The notes: a model not told the origin generated them from the letters alone. Positions 37,097 to 46,972 are shown, counted from the first letter of the stretch. The stretch: DNA of 64,000 nt from Planctomycetota bacterium (GCA_024229395.1 JAAESM010000045.1:1-64000), one strand, 5' to 3'. Numbers and translations: made by a program.

Positions 37097-38842
37097 TTAA
37101 GGGACAGTCTGGAAATCTCGGATGGTCCATTCGACCGAGGCGCGGCCGCGGAAGTGATTCAAGCCGACATTGATCACCACATCGACGCGGTCACCGACGC
37201 TCAGGTCGCGGGCACGGTCGGCCATACGCCAACCCAATGCACGGACCACCTGGCCATCACGTTCCAGGCGCAGTTCTACATGGGAGCCATCGCCGATGAA
37301 CTTGGGGGCGACGGCAAGGCGGGCACCGCTGCACAGGAACAGCGGTTCTTCGAAGCCTTGGCCGAAGGGTTCCAGTTGTTCGATGGCGTGCACGGTGGCT
37401 CGATCAATCTCGGCTGGGCCGATCTCGCTATCGATGGTGAGGGTGGCTGGTTCAGCCTTAGGCAATAAGGCTGCGCCTTCCTTCAGCGCAGCTGCGACTT
37501 GTTCGGCATGTTCCGGCTTGAAGTGGAAGCCGGCAGCGCGGGCGTGGCCGCCGTAACCGAGTAGATACTCAGCGGCGTGATCAAGAATCTTGACCAAGTG
37601 AAAGCCTTCCGGCGAACGCGCACTGCCGCGCGCGACGCCAGGTGTACATTCGGCCCACAACAGGCTGGGTAAACCGGTACGCTCCATCACTTGGCTGGCA
37701 ACAATTCCAAGCACACCAAAGTGTGCATCGGAATGACCACTAAAGATGACCGTGTCACCGCGCTGGAATTGCTCCTCAACGCTGCCATGCAAGGCTTCCA
37801 ACTCGCGTTGTTGAATGCCGCGTCGCTCGAGGTTCAGGGCTTCCAGTTGTGCGCACAAACGTTCAGCTTCAGGTGCACTGGTGGTAGCGAGGGACTGGAA
37901 AGCGATATCCGCCTGGAACAGGCGACCAGCAGCATTCAAGCGCGGGCCAATGCGGAAGCCGACGTCGGAGGCGCTTGGCGTATCACGGATTCCCGCACTC
38001 TTGACGATGGCACGCAAACCCGGAAAGCTCGAATCCTTCAAGGTGGCCAGTCCATGATTGACCAGGCCGCGGTTAGGGCCACGCAAAGGCATGACGTCGC
38101 AGATGGTGGCGATGGCGGCGTAACCGAGGCCATCGAAGAGGAAACGTCGGTCCTTGTCGGACAACTTGTCGCTGCCAAGAATATGACGCAGCACGCCCCA
38201 AGCCAGCAACCAAGCGACTGCCGTGCCGCAGAACTCCGGGAAAATCACCGGCTTGCCGTCTTCACCGGGTAACCATGGGTTCATCAAGGCGGCGCATTCG
38301 GGCAGCTCCGTGCCGGGCAGGTGGTGGTCGACCACGATCACCGCAACACCATCTTCAGCCAGCTGTTTCAGTGGGCCAATGGCAGTGGTGCCGTTGTCCA
38401 CCGCGATCACCAACTGAGCGCCGCATTCCTTGATCGCCGCCAGCGAGTTATCGCCAAAGCTGTAGCCGTCGCGCACGCGGTCAGGGATGAAGACCTCGGA
38501 TTCCAGGCCGAGGCGGTTCATTAGATGATGGAGCAACACCGCGCCGCAGGTGCCGTCGGCGTCGTAATCGCCGTGAATCAGTACCTTGTGCTTGGCCTCT
38601 TGGGCAGCCAGCAGAGCTTTCAGGGCGTTTTCGAAGCCTGGGACGGTGGTTGGATCAGGCAATTCGGCCAGCGACGCCTTCAGCAAAGGACCAGCCTCAT
38701 CCATGTCACTAACGCCGCGATTGAGCAGCAATTGAGCGATCAACGGGCGTAACTCCAGACCTTGGGCCAGGCGATCCCGAGTCCCCGGATCGGAGGGTTG
38801 CAATTTCCAACGAAATTGCGGTGCGACAGCCGTACTACTCAC
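37097..38842 (-). CDS. recJ: Single-stranded-DNA-specific exonuclease RecJ
   Basis: A 581-residue DHH/DHHA1 nuclease. Motif I HGDYDADGTCGAVLLHHLM, then VDNGTTA, the DHH motif VVDHHLPG, EFCGTAVAWLLAW, and the DHHA1 part with YGGHARAAGFHFKPEH; the OB-fold end has VELRLERDGQVVRALGW. It digests ssDNA 5' to 3' in recombination and repair. Start is GTG 38842. The divergent selA gene begins 21 bases away at 38864, so promoters for the two must lie inside the opposite genes or the genes are expressed from farther away. polA two genes down fits a repair operon. Confidence 0.95.
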   Translation of the reverse strand: MSSTAVAPQFRWKLQPSDPGTRDRLAQGLELRPLIAQLLLNRGVSDMDEAGPLLKASLAELPDPTTVPGFENALKALLAAQEAKHKVLIHGDYDADGTCGAVLLHHLMNRLGLESEVFIPDRVRDGYSFGDNSLAAIKECGAQLVIAVDNGTTAIGPLKQLAEDGVAVIVVDHHLPGTELPECAALMNPWLPGEDGKPVIFPEFCGTAVAWLLAWGVLRHILGSDKLSDKDRRFLFDGLGYAAIATICDVMPLRGPNRGLVNHGLATLKDSSFPGLRAIVKSAGIRDTPSASDVGFRIGPRLNAAGRLFQADIAFQSLATTSAPEAERLCAQLEALNLERRGIQQRELEALHGSVEEQFQRGDTVIFSGHSDAHFGVLGIVASQVMERTGLPSLLWAECTPGVARGSARSPEGFHLVKILDHAAEYLLGYGGHARAAGFHFKPEHAEQVAAALKEGAALLPKAEPATLTIDSEIGPAEIDRATVHAIEQLEPFGQGFEEPLFLCSGARLAVAPKFIGDGSHVELRLERDGQVVRALGWRMADRARDLSVGDRVDVVINVGLNHFRGRASVEWTIRDFQTVP

Positions 38843-38863
38843 CCCTAAGATTCTAGGATTCCC

Positions 38864-40243
38864 ATGGCTGAGAATCCTCCCCGCATTCCGTCGATGAACG
38901 AAATTCTTGAAAGCTGCGCTGAGCGCGGTTTCGAGAGCTATGGGCGCGAGGCTTGTCGCGCCGCTTGTAGTCGCGCTCTCGATGGCGTGCGCGCCCGACG
39001 CAAGGCTGGAGATAGCTTAGCGGCTGTCGACGAGGCTTTCTGGACTCAGGTGGCAGCCTTTTTGAAAGTGCTACCCTCGTTGCAGCTGCGTGGCGCCATC
39101 AATGCCACCGGCGTAGTGCTACATACAAACCTCGGACGCGCGCCGTGGCCGGAAGAAGCTGTGCAGGCCGCGGCCGCAGCATCAAGCGCATCCTTGTGTG
39201 AAATAGACCGGCGTAGTGGCGGCCGCGGGCGTCGCGATCGCCCGGTTTCGGAGTTGCTGGCGCGCGTCACCGGCGCTGAAGCCGGCCTGCCGGTCAACAA
39301 TAACGCCGCTACCGTGCTGCTGGCGGTCTCCGCCTTGGCTCGTGGGCGCAAGGTCGTGGTGGCGCGCAAGGAGTTGGTCGAGATTGGCGGTTCCTATCGC
39401 ATGCCCGAAGTGATTGCCGCGGCGGGGGCCCAGATGGTCGAGATCGGCACTACCAACCGGGTGCACCTGAAGGATTTCGAATCCGCCATGGGAGACCCAG
39501 AGGTTTCCTTGGTGCTGCGCATTCACCCCAGTAACTTCCGCATCGAAGGTTTCACCAAGGAGCCGCCGATGAAAGAAATCGCAGCACTGTGCCGCGAGCG
39601 CGGTCTGCCCTTGGTCTATGACCTTGGTAGTGGCGTGTTGAACGGCAGTGATCTACGTGGCCTGGAACAAGAACACCCGGTGCAGGATTCGCTTGCCGAC
39701 GGCTGTGATCTCGTGACCTTCTCCGGCGATAAGCTGTTGGGTGGTCCGCAAGCAGGTTTGATTGTTGGTGCGAAACCATTGGTGGAACGTTTGCGTCGCG
39801 ACATGCTTACGCGTTGTTTGCGTTTGGACAAGACCATGTTGGCAGCACTGGAAGCAGTGTTGAGTATCCATGCGCTTGGTGAGGAATCGGCGCGATCCAG
39901 AATCCCCGCATTGCAACGCCTGTCGTTAACTCATGAGCAGTTGCGCCAACGTGCCAGCGCCTTCGCCGATGCAATAAACAACTCCGCCAGCGCGATCCAG
40001 GCCAGCGTGGTGGATTGCGCCGGCCGCGTTGGTTCCGGTGCTTCACCTACCGAAGACCTGCCCAGTGCAGGTGTGTTGTTGGCTCAAGAGGGATTGGATG
40101 CGGAACAACTAGCACAACGATTGCGCGATGCAGACCCGCCGACCTTCGCACGCATTCAAGACGAAGCCGTGTTGTTGGATCTGCGTACTGTGGCCGATCA
40201 CGAGTTGGTGATCCTGCAACAGTGGATCTGTCATCAATCGTAG
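38864..40243 (+). CDS. selA: L-seryl-tRNA(Sec) selenium transferase
   Basis: PLP enzyme that turns seryl-tRNA(Sec) into selenocysteinyl-tRNA(Sec). 459 residues. Signatures: GAINATGVVLHTNLGRAPWP, NNNAATVLLAVSALARGR-like stretch, LRIHPSNFRIEGFT, YDLGSG and the PLP lysine in TFSGDKLLGGPQAG. Its partners selD (44443) and tRNA-Sec (45556) lie a few kb downstream on the same strand, separated by three minus-strand genes. The 3' end overlaps the small secreted-protein gene (minus) by about ten bases. SelB is not in the window. Confidence 0.96.
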   Translation: MAENPPRIPSMNEILESCAERGFESYGREACRAACSRALDGVRARRKAGDSLAAVDEAFWTQVAAFLKVLPSLQLRGAINATGVVLHTNLGRAPWPEEAVQAAAAASSASLCEIDRRSGGRGRRDRPVSELLARVTGAEAGLPVNNNAATVLLAVSALARGRKVVVARKELVEIGGSYRMPEVIAAAGAQMVEIGTTNRVHLKDFESAMGDPEVSLVLRIHPSNFRIEGFTKEPPMKEIAALCRERGLPLVYDLGSGVLNGSDLRGLEQEHPVQDSLADGCDLVTFSGDKLLGGPQAGLIVGAKPLVERLRRDMLTRCLRLDKTMLAALEAVLSIHALGEESARSRIPALQRLSLTHEQLRQRASAFADAINNSASAIQASVVDCAGRVGSGASPTEDLPSAGVLLAQEGLDAEQLAQRLRDADPPTFARIQDEAVLLDLRTVADHELVILQQWICHQS

Positions 40244-40438
40244 AGCAGGATCGTTGCCACTTCATTCGGTGCTACCGTCAAGAAGATGGTTGCACTGCTT
40301 GGTGGTAGTGCCGTGTGGGGGCGTTCGACCAAGTCGCAAGCCCATGCACTCGACCACGTAAATGGTCTCGACGGTGGTGGCCGTATCAGTCTGTGCTGGC
40401 AGGATGAGGGAGGCAGCGAGCAGGAAGGCCGTAATCAT
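40234..40438 (-). CDS. Small secreted protein, probable one-base frameshift
   Basis: On the minus strand an ATG at 40438, two bases after the hydrolase stop, starts a signal peptide (MITAFLLAASLILPAQ). The unbroken frame gives 58 residues ending at 40262. In a second frame from about 40341 the sequence ACDLVERPHTALPPSS then ATIFLTVAPNEVATILLYD looks more like protein and ends at a TGA at 40234-40236. Dropping one G of the GGG run (40341-40343) would join them into 67 residues. I recognise no family. Downstream of the hydrolase and probably co-translated with it. Confidence 0.45.
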
Positions 40439-40440
40439 CC

Positions 40441-41754
40441 TTAAAAGGTACCACGTAAAGGCAATCGGGCCGCGAAAGAAAGCTCCGTATCGGGGCCGGA
40501 GCTGGTCAATAGCAGCGTACCCAGAGTGGTCTGTGGAAGCGCCTTGTTGGTGGTTTCGCCATTGATCTTGATGATGACTTCCTTCTTCATGTCGACCAAG
40601 CGATCATCCAACAAAACCCACATATCCTTCAGCTCTTGTTCGCTGTTGATTTCGATGGTGTTGCTGTCGCGGTCGTACTCGGAGATCACCACGGCATTCT
40701 CGACTGGCTGTTGCCAGTAAAGCCAATGGAACTGATGTTTCCATGACAAGCGAGGTTGCCAGACGATCTTCTGCGGCAGGGGGTTGCGAACAAAGCCGAT
40801 GATCTTCTCCAGCAAAGCCAAGGTCCCGCCTTCGGGGAAGCCGTGGCCGCGGCCGTTGACTTCCCAATATTCAAAGTTGGCGAAACCGCCCCAAGTCTTC
40901 TTGGCTTTGGCGACTTCCTTGACAGCAGCTTGGTTGGCGTCGGGTGGTACTTGTGGATCATCAATGCTTTGATAGACCACCATTGGGATGTTGCGTAAGT
41001 TCGGCACCACGCCGCTATCGATCTCGACGATGACGCCACCGGGTTTGTCATAGACCGGTGTGGGGGCGCCTGCCGATGGGGCCAATGCGGCAACACGATC
41101 GGCATGATGACCACCCAAGGTCCAACTGCCATATCCGCCCATCGAATGCCCAGAGAAGAACACCATATTCGGGTCGATCTCCCAAGTACGGATGGCTGCA
41201 TCAACCAAGTCCATGACCCATTCTTCAGTGCCGGAATCAGTCCAGCCACACTCGGTCTTCTTCAGCACTTCGGGGAAGATCGCGACCAGATCCAGTTCCT
41301 TAGCGGCGTTCGAATAAGCGCCAGCACTCGCACCGGCGTCGCCCGAACCCACACCACCGCCATGCATGCCAAGCAACAGGCCGCGCGGTTTCTTGGTGTC
41401 CCCGCCAATGATGAACTTGCCATCGCGTGGCTTCTCCCAGAAGTAATAGGTGCCGGACTTCTTCTCCAGCTTCGGGTGCATCTTGCCATCCAGCTTGGCC
41501 AAACTCTTGCGCCATTTCTTCAAGTCCGAGCTGCGCGGCAGGAGAATCGCCTCCAACTCGTTGACGATCGCCATAGCACGTTCGAAACCAGCGTCATCGC
41601 GAAGGTCCAACGCCATATATTCCTCGACCAACTTGGTCTGTTGCTTTTTAGTTAGCGGCTTAGCTTCCGTCTGTGCCGCGGCGAACAGCATCGTTGTGGA
41701 ACTCAGCCACAGCAGCAACAGCAATAGAAGGCACGAGAGCGGGCGAAAAGGCAT
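40441..41754 (-). CDS. Secreted alpha/beta hydrolase (esterase/peptidase type)
   Basis: A 437-residue exported protein: leader MPFRPLSCLLLLLLLWLSSTTMLFAAA, a helical segment (about 30-110) and an alpha/beta-hydrolase domain. LLLGMHGGGVGSGD is the oxyanion region, FFSGHSMGGYGSW the nucleophile elbow (GHSMG Ser), PMVVYQSIDDPQVPP probably holds the acid, and GRGHGFPEGG the His. This arrangement resembles PHB depolymerase/feruloyl-esterase-like proteins. A C-terminal beta domain (about 330-437) of unknown role follows. Substrate unknown. The next minus gene starts two bases after the stop. Confidence 0.85.
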   Translation of the reverse strand: MPFRPLSCLLLLLLLWLSSTTMLFAAAQTEAKPLTKKQQTKLVEEYMALDLRDDAGFERAMAIVNELEAILLPRSSDLKKWRKSLAKLDGKMHPKLEKKSGTYYFWEKPRDGKFIIGGDTKKPRGLLLGMHGGGVGSGDAGASAGAYSNAAKELDLVAIFPEVLKKTECGWTDSGTEEWVMDLVDAAIRTWEIDPNMVFFSGHSMGGYGSWTLGGHHADRVAALAPSAGAPTPVYDKPGGVIVEIDSGVVPNLRNIPMVVYQSIDDPQVPPDANQAAVKEVAKAKKTWGGFANFEYWEVNGRGHGFPEGGTLALLEKIIGFVRNPLPQKIVWQPRLSWKHQFHWLYWQQPVENAVVISEYDRDSNTIEINSEQELKDMWVLLDDRLVDMKKEVIIKINGETTNKALPQTTLGTLLLTSSGPDTELSFAARLPLRGTF

Positions 41755-41779
41755 GCCCCAAAATAGCAGAGGCGGTTAA

Positions 41780-44332
41780 CTACAGGCGATTGGGATCCGA
41801 AACCAGCCATTCACGCAGCACCGACAACAAGCGCTCCTTGGTCAAAGGCTTAGACAGGTAATCGTCCATACCTTCGGCCAGACACTTGCGACGGTCGCCG
41901 ACCATGGCGTTGGCGGTCAGGGCCACAATCGGAATCTTGTTCAACGGCGCTTTCAGAGCACGAATGCGACGGGTGGCTTCATAACCATCCATCTCCGGCA
42001 TCTGACAATCCATCAGCACCAGGTCGAAGTCGCCACTGGCGGCGGCATGCAAGGCTTCGAGGCCGTTGACCACAGTGGTGACGTCAAGACTGGTGCCGGC
42101 CAACATGCGTTCAGCCAACTTGCGGTTGACTGCATTGTCTTCGGCCAACAATACGCGACCAGAGATGTTCTGCTCGGCATCGGGCGAAGTGTCTTGAGTG
42201 TTCTTGTTGACTTTAGCGCGTGGTGCTTGGGCATCGCCTTGATCGCCAAGAATATGCAGTAATTCACGCTTCAGGCGCGAGAACTTCACCGGCTTGCTGA
42301 GGTGGGCGCAGAAGCCCGACGTACGTGCCAATGCGGTATCGCCACGATCGCGGTTCGACGACATCAACGCCATGACCAGGTCATCCAGTTCCTGATCCTT
42401 ACGGATGTGGTGCGCCAATTGCATGCCGCTCATGCCAGGCATTTGTTTGTCACACAGCATCATCGAGAAGGGGTCATCGCCTTCGATGGCTTCGCGCAAG
42501 CGCGCCAAGGCCTGAGTGGCGTTGCTGGCCGTTTCGTAGCGGCATCCCATGCGTCGTACTTGACCAGACAAGACGCGTTGGTTGGTCTCGATGTCGTCTA
42601 CGATCAGGATGCGTCGGCCGACCAACAACTCGGCGGTGCCGGAGCTGGAGATGCGGTTCTTGATCACTGGGAACTCAAGTTCCACCCAGAACACCGAACC
42701 TTCGCCGAGCGTGCTCAAGGCACCCAAGCGTCCGCCCATCAAGTCGACCAACTCGCGGGTGATAGCAAGTCCTAGGCCGGAACCGCCATGGGTGCGCGTG
42801 GTGGAGGCGTCGGCTTGGGTGAACTTCTCGAACAACCCAGGCAAGGTTTCCTCGGCGATACCGCAACCGGTATCACGGACTTCCATACGCAGGCGCACTT
42901 CGTCTTCGGTGCGGGTGACGACATCGACTTCCACCGCCACTTCACCCTTGTTGGTAAACTTCATGGCGTTTCCAGCCAAGTTCAACAGGATCTGACGCAG
43001 GCGAGTAGAATCGCCGACCAAGGTGCCAGGCACTTCATCGCTGGCCAGGGCATTCCAATCAATATTCTTGAGCACAGCACGTGCACCAAGGCTGTCCTGC
43101 ACTTCTTCCAGGACCTTATGGATATCAAACTCGGCGGCCTCCAGCTCCATCTTGCCGGCTTCGATGCGCGACAGGTCAAGAATGTCATTCAGCAAGTCGA
43201 GCATGGAATCGGCACAACTGCGGATGGTACTGAGGAACTCGAACTGGTCGGGCTTCAACTCGGTATCCAAGGCCAACTCGGTCATACCGATGATGCCGTT
43301 CATCGGCGTACGAATCTCGTGACTCATGTTGGCGAGGAATTCACTCTTCGCGCGACTGGCCTCATTGGCATGCTTACTGGCTTGCTGGAGCTTCACCTCG
43401 GCTTCGGCGCGACTGGTGACATCGTGGAAAGTCAGGATTAAGCGTCGGTCCATGCGAGCCACATTGACGTCGTAACGGGCGTTACTAAATGGGTGGACCA
43501 AGTGCACGGTGTGGTGCGATTGCGAACTATGCGCCATCGCAGTCAGGTGGTGCTCCGGTGGCAACTCCTTGAACCATGCGCATAGGTCCAACTTCTCGCC
43601 CGGCATATCGGCCAAGATGGCTTCACCGGCAGGGTTGCTCATGATCACGCCTATGCCGCAGTCATGCGCGCCGTGATTAGGATTCAGTTCCAGCACGAAC
43701 ATGCCGTCTTCGATCTGCTTGACCGTGGCTTGCAAGTCATCTTCTGCTGACTTGCGTTTCAATTGTTCTGCGCGTGTGCCTGCGACCAAGGTTCCAGTCA
43801 GCAAGGCAATGGCTGTGACAGACCCTCCAATCTCAAAGAGCACGAAGACTTGTTGCGCGTAATCGGGAATGCGTGAAGGGATCTCGCCAATGAAAGTCTC
43901 CCAACCCCAAAAACCGAAGATCGCCACGAAGGTCAGCGCGGCGGTGGCGATGGCGCTACGAAAACCAACCATCACGCAGGCCAGTACCGGCAGGGCCAGT
44001 AACCAAGCTGCGGCAATGCCGCTTACGCCGCCGACAGGGATCATCAAGTAGAAGATGAAGGCAAGCAGATAGAAGAGCTGGGCGCTAGCCGCGACGATCG
44101 GTGAGCGTTTCTGGCGGTTCCAGAACAAGGTGCCCACACACACCACCATCATGAAAGCCACACCGCCCGCTAAGTCATAAAGCCCAGCCCACAGCCAGAA
44201 AGCGACATAGGGTGGCGTGATCACAAAGCAGACATAGGAGACCATTTCCGAGCTGCGTCGCAATTGGGTCTCCGTTTGATAGGAATAACCTACCAAGCAG
44301 CGCCAAAAGCCCGTGAAGTCGGCAAATTTCAT
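41780..44332 (-). CDS. Hybrid sensor histidine kinase with two receiver domains
   Basis: An 850-residue membrane sensor. About six hydrophobic segments in residues 40-205, a PAS-like region (about 210-310), then the histidine-kinase core: [19 protein letters not shown] (phosphorylated His), [15 protein letters not shown] (N box), DTGCGIAEE (G1) and GGSGLGLAI (G2). Two receiver domains follow: [15 protein letters not shown] with [10 protein letters not shown] (Asp), and [14 protein letters not shown] with [10 protein letters not shown] (Asp), plus the conserved Lys in LSKPV and LSKPL. It is BarA-like in layout but without an Hpt domain. Ligand unknown. It diverges from selD with 110 bases between the starts. 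Confidence 0.93.
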   Translation of the reverse strand: MKFADFTGFWRCLVGYSYQTETQLRRSSEMVSYVCFVITPPYVAFWLWAGLYDLAGGVAFMMVVCVGTLFWNRQKRSPIVAASAQLFYLLAFIFYLMIPVGGVSGIAAAWLLALPVLACVMVGFRSAIATAALTFVAIFGFWGWETFIGEIPSRIPDYAQQVFVLFEIGGSVTAIALLTGTLVAGTRAEQLKRKSAEDDLQATVKQIEDGMFVLELNPNHGAHDCGIGVIMSNPAGEAILADMPGEKLDLCAWFKELPPEHHLTAMAHSSQSHHTVHLVHPFSNARYDVNVARMDRRLILTFHDVTSRAEAEVKLQQASKHANEASRAKSEFLANMSHEIRTPMNGIIGMTELALDTELKPDQFEFLSTIRSCADSMLDLLNDILDLSRIEAGKMELEAAEFDIHKVLEEVQDSLGARAVLKNIDWNALASDEVPGTLVGDSTRLRQILLNLAGNAMKFTNKGEVAVEVDVVTRTEDEVRLRMEVRDTGCGIAEETLPGLFEKFTQADASTTRTHGGSGLGLAITRELVDLMGGRLGALSTLGEGSVFWVELEFPVIKNRISSSGTAELLVGRRILIVDDIETNQRVLSGQVRRMGCRYETASNATQALARLREAIEGDDPFSMMLCDKQMPGMSGMQLAHHIRKDQELDDLVMALMSSNRDRGDTALARTSGFCAHLSKPVKFSRLKRELLHILGDQGDAQAPRAKVNKNTQDTSPDAEQNISGRVLLAEDNAVNRKLAERMLAGTSLDVTTVVNGLEALHAAASGDFDLVLMDCQMPEMDGYEATRRIRALKAPLNKIPIVALTANAMVGDRRKCLAEGMDDYLSKPLTKERLLSVLREWLVSDPNRL

Positions 44333-44442
44333 TTGGATGGGGGTCGCAAGAAGACTGGAATGCAGAGATTCATCGGCCTAGAAAGCACATTCCCTGAAGT
44401 GAATTCACCGCTTCAGCAGCCTGTTTCGCTAAAATCCTCGCC

Positions 44443-45471
44443 ATGACCAAGCGCCTTACTGACTACGCAGCCTGCAGCGGCTGAGCGGCTAAGCTCCCTC
44501 AGGGGCAGCTCTCGCAAGTTTTGCGAGTGGTTGCACCCGCAGCGCAATCGCCCGACCTGCTGGCCGGTCCAGACACCTTCGACGATGTCGGAGCGGTCCG
44601 TCAGGCTAATGGTCGCGTGGGCCTGCATAGCGTCGACTTCTTCCCACCGGTAGTCGATGACGCAGAGGCCTATGGCGCCATCGCCGCTGCCAACTCCTTG
44701 TCGGATATCTATGCTTCTGGTGGTGCTCCGAGCGTGGTCTTGAACCTTGCTGGTTTCCCGCGCGAATGGGGTGATGAGATTCTGCAACCGATCTTCAAGG
44801 GTGCGGTCGCTGTGGTGATGGAATCCGGTGCCTTGTGGGTCGGTGGTCACTCAGTGTTGGCAGAGGAACCGTTGTTCGGTTTCTCGGTCTACGGCGACGT
44901 CGCCGAAGAGAATGTCATTACCAATGATGCGGCCAAGGCGGGCGATCGTCTGGCACTGACCAAACCGCTTGGTGCCGGCACCATCACCACTGGTGCCCAA
45001 CGTGATCTTATCGCCCAAGAACATATTGATGCCGCAGTCGTGTTGATGCGCCGCCTTAATAACAAGGGTGCAGACGCCATGCGTGCAGCTGGTGTGAAAT
45101 CGGCCACCGACATCACCGGCTTTGGTCTGCTCGGTCACGCCGGCAACATTGCGCGTGCGTCGAATGTGCAGATCTGCATCGATAGCAGCAAGCTGCCGCT
45201 GATGCCTGGCGTGGAAGCCTATGCCAAAGACGGCATTTTCTCGGGCGGTTCGGCCAAAGGGCGCGCGACCTTGGAATCGATGGTCACCATCGGTGAAGAT
45301 GTACCGCAATGGTTAAGTAGCGTCGGCTTCGACGCAGAGACTTCCGGTGGTCTGTTGGTCTGCGTACCAGCCGATCGTTGCCAGGACTTTGAGTCCGCCA
45401 TGCCCGCCGACCAGCCATTCGCTTGGGTCGGAGAAGTCCGTGAGGGGGACGCACAGGTCATCTTGTCTTGA
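44443..45471 (+). CDS. selD: Selenide, water dikinase; contains selenocysteine at an in-frame UGA
   Basis: Makes selenophosphate from selenide and ATP. The ATG at 44443 gives MTKRLTDYAACSG then TGA (44482-44484), then AAKLPQGQLSQVLRVV and the full SelD body (DTFDDVGAVRQ, GAIAAANSLSDIYASGG, TDITGFGLLGHAGN, SAETSGG-like end). TGA falls exactly where SelD has its catalytic Cys/Sec (U-A-A-K corresponds to the C/U-G-C-K of other SelD), so it should be read as selenocysteine at residue 14. The total is about 342 residues. A stem-loop follows the UGA. Annotation that ignores recoding would start the gene at 44521 and lose the active site. Confidence 0.95.
44485..44515 (+). promoter_or_regulatory. 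Bacterial SECIS-like stem-loop after the selD UGA
   Basis: Immediately 3' of the UGA, GCG (44485-44487) can pair with CGC (44513-44515), AGCT (44492-44495) with AGCT (44507-44510), and CCC with GGG across a small loop that contains a G. A competing hairpin, CTCGCAA/TTGCGAG (44511-44527), shares the last bases. Location and G-containing loop fit a SelB-binding bacterial SECIS, but pairing has not been folded by program. Confidence 0.6.
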
Positions 45472-45555
45472 CCTAGAGGCTTTCGCTATTGTTTTGAATC
45501 CGCTGGAATTTCGTTACCGCCAGCCGGTAGCCGCTATCATGTGCGGCCAACAGGA

Positions 45556-45652
45556 GGGAGTGGATCGGGGCTGGTGTCCCGTCTGGCCTTCAAAGCCGGT
45601 GGGGTGTCGCACGGCGGCGCCCGGTGGGTTCGATTCCCATGCACTCCCGCCA
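45556..45652 (+). tRNA. selC: tRNA-Sec (anticodon UCA)
   Basis: A 97-base gene of the long selenocysteine type. The acceptor stem GGGAGTG pairs with CACTCCC, discriminator G, encoded CCA at 45650-45652. The anticodon arm is CTGGC / CTTCAAA / GCCGG, anticodon TCA at 45590-45592, which reads UGA. The long variable arm (45600-45623) and T arm GTGGG / TTCGATT / CCCAT are present. The eighth acceptor pair expected in bacterial tRNA-Sec would be G63 with G, a mismatch. The ligase gene starts seven bases after the CCA. Confidence 0.95.
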
Positions 45653-45659
45653 TCCTGTC

Positions 45660-46967
45660 ATGAAGCCACTCACTGATCACTCCCAGCTACGCGCCGCCCT
45701 CGAGAAGGGCCACCGCGAACCAGGCACCGGCAAGCTGGGCTTGGAGTTCGAGCAGTTCATCCTCGATAAGCGCAGCCAAACGGTTTCCTATTTCGGCGCC
45801 GCCGGCGTTGAGGAGATCCTCAAGACCCTGCAAGAGCGCACTGGTTGGGAGCCTTACCTGGATAAAGGTCATCTGGTTGCACTGACTGCTGCGGATGGCC
45901 GCGCCATCACCCTTGAGCCAGGGGGGCAGATCGAGTTCGGCTCTACGCCGTGCAAGGATCTGCAGACCATGAACGCCGAGGTCGCGCATTACCGCGGTCT
46001 GTTAGCAAGCATCCGTGAAGAGACCGGCTACTGCTTCTTGGCTTTGGGCGCTAACCCGAGCCAACGTCCTGACGACATCCGCCGCCTACCTAAGTCACGC
46101 TACGACTATCTCGAACCCGTGCTGCAAGAGGCCGACGAACTCGGCATCTGGATGATGAAGACCACCGCCGGTGTGCAGGTGAACTTTGATCATTTCAGCG
46201 AAGAGGATGCCATGCTCAAGTTACGCACTGTGTTCCAACTGGCGCCGGTGTTCAATGCCATGTTCGCCAACTCGTTGATTCGCGCTGGGGAATTGAGCGG
46301 CTACATGAGTTGGCGCGGCCATGTCTGGACCAAGACCGACAACAGCCGTTGCGGCATCGTCGAACGCTTCACCAAGCCTGGCTGTACCTTCGATGACTAC
46401 ATCGATTGGGTGCTCGATATTCCAATGTTGTTCATCGAACGCGAAGGCAAGCTGGTCGATAAACGCGGCCAGAGTTTCCGCGCCATGATGGAGGCCGGCG
46501 AAGCCACCGAGGCTGACTGGGATTTGCAACTGTCTACACCATTCCCGGAAGTGCGCTTCCGTCCGCAGGTGGAGTTGCGTTGCGCCGATACCGTGCCACC
46601 GCAATACGCATTGGCCTTAGCCGCTTTGGTAGAGGGCTTGTTCTACGACCAAGATGCTCTGCAGCAGGCAGCTGAACTTACCAACCATTGGAATCATGGT
46701 CAACGCCTTGAGGCGTGGGACCAAGCACACCGCTCGGCCTTGGCTGGCAACACGTCCGATGGCAAAAAGCTGCTCGATTACGCGCGTGAACTGATGCAGA
46801 TGGCTAAGCCGTCGGCAAGCGCCGATCCATTCCTGGATCCCTTACGTGAGTTGCTCGACGACGGTCGTTCCTTAGCAGAACGAACCGTCGCAGAGCTAGA
46901 GCGCCGCGGCGAGATCGGTGGAACGGATTTGGAAGCGGTGTTGTCGCCGTACTGCTGCGCCTACTAA
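45660..46967 (+). CDS. gshA: Glutamate-cysteine ligase, GCS2 (plant/EgtA) type
   Basis: First step of glutathione (or gamma-glutamylcysteine) synthesis. 435 residues. Family motifs: GKLGLEFEQFILD near the N-terminus, LEPGGQIEFGSTPCKDL, MKTTAGVQVNFDH, VFNAMFANS and FRPQVELRCAD-type stretch. It ends in CCAY. No gshB is adjacent, so the end product is uncertain. ATG 45660 is chosen because it is the first one after the tRNA and starts the conserved region; it lies seven bases after the tRNA-Sec CCA, so tRNA processing would free the mRNA 5' end. Selenium metabolism needs thiols, which may explain the place. Confidence 0.88.
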   Translation: MKPLTDHSQLRAALEKGHREPGTGKLGLEFEQFILDKRSQTVSYFGAAGVEEILKTLQERTGWEPYLDKGHLVALTAADGRAITLEPGGQIEFGSTPCKDLQTMNAEVAHYRGLLASIREETGYCFLALGANPSQRPDDIRRLPKSRYDYLEPVLQEADELGIWMMKTTAGVQVNFDHFSEEDAMLKLRTVFQLAPVFNAMFANSLIRAGELSGYMSWRGHVWTKTDNSRCGIVERFTKPGCTFDDYIDWVLDIPMLFIEREGKLVDKRGQSFRAMMEAGEATEADWDLQLSTPFPEVRFRPQVELRCADTVPPQYALALAALVEGLFYDQDALQQAAELTNHWNHGQRLEAWDQAHRSALAGNTSDGKKLLDYARELMQMAKPSASADPFLDPLRELLDDGRSLAERTVAELERRGEIGGTDLEAVLSPYCCAY

Positions 46968-46972
46968 AAAAC

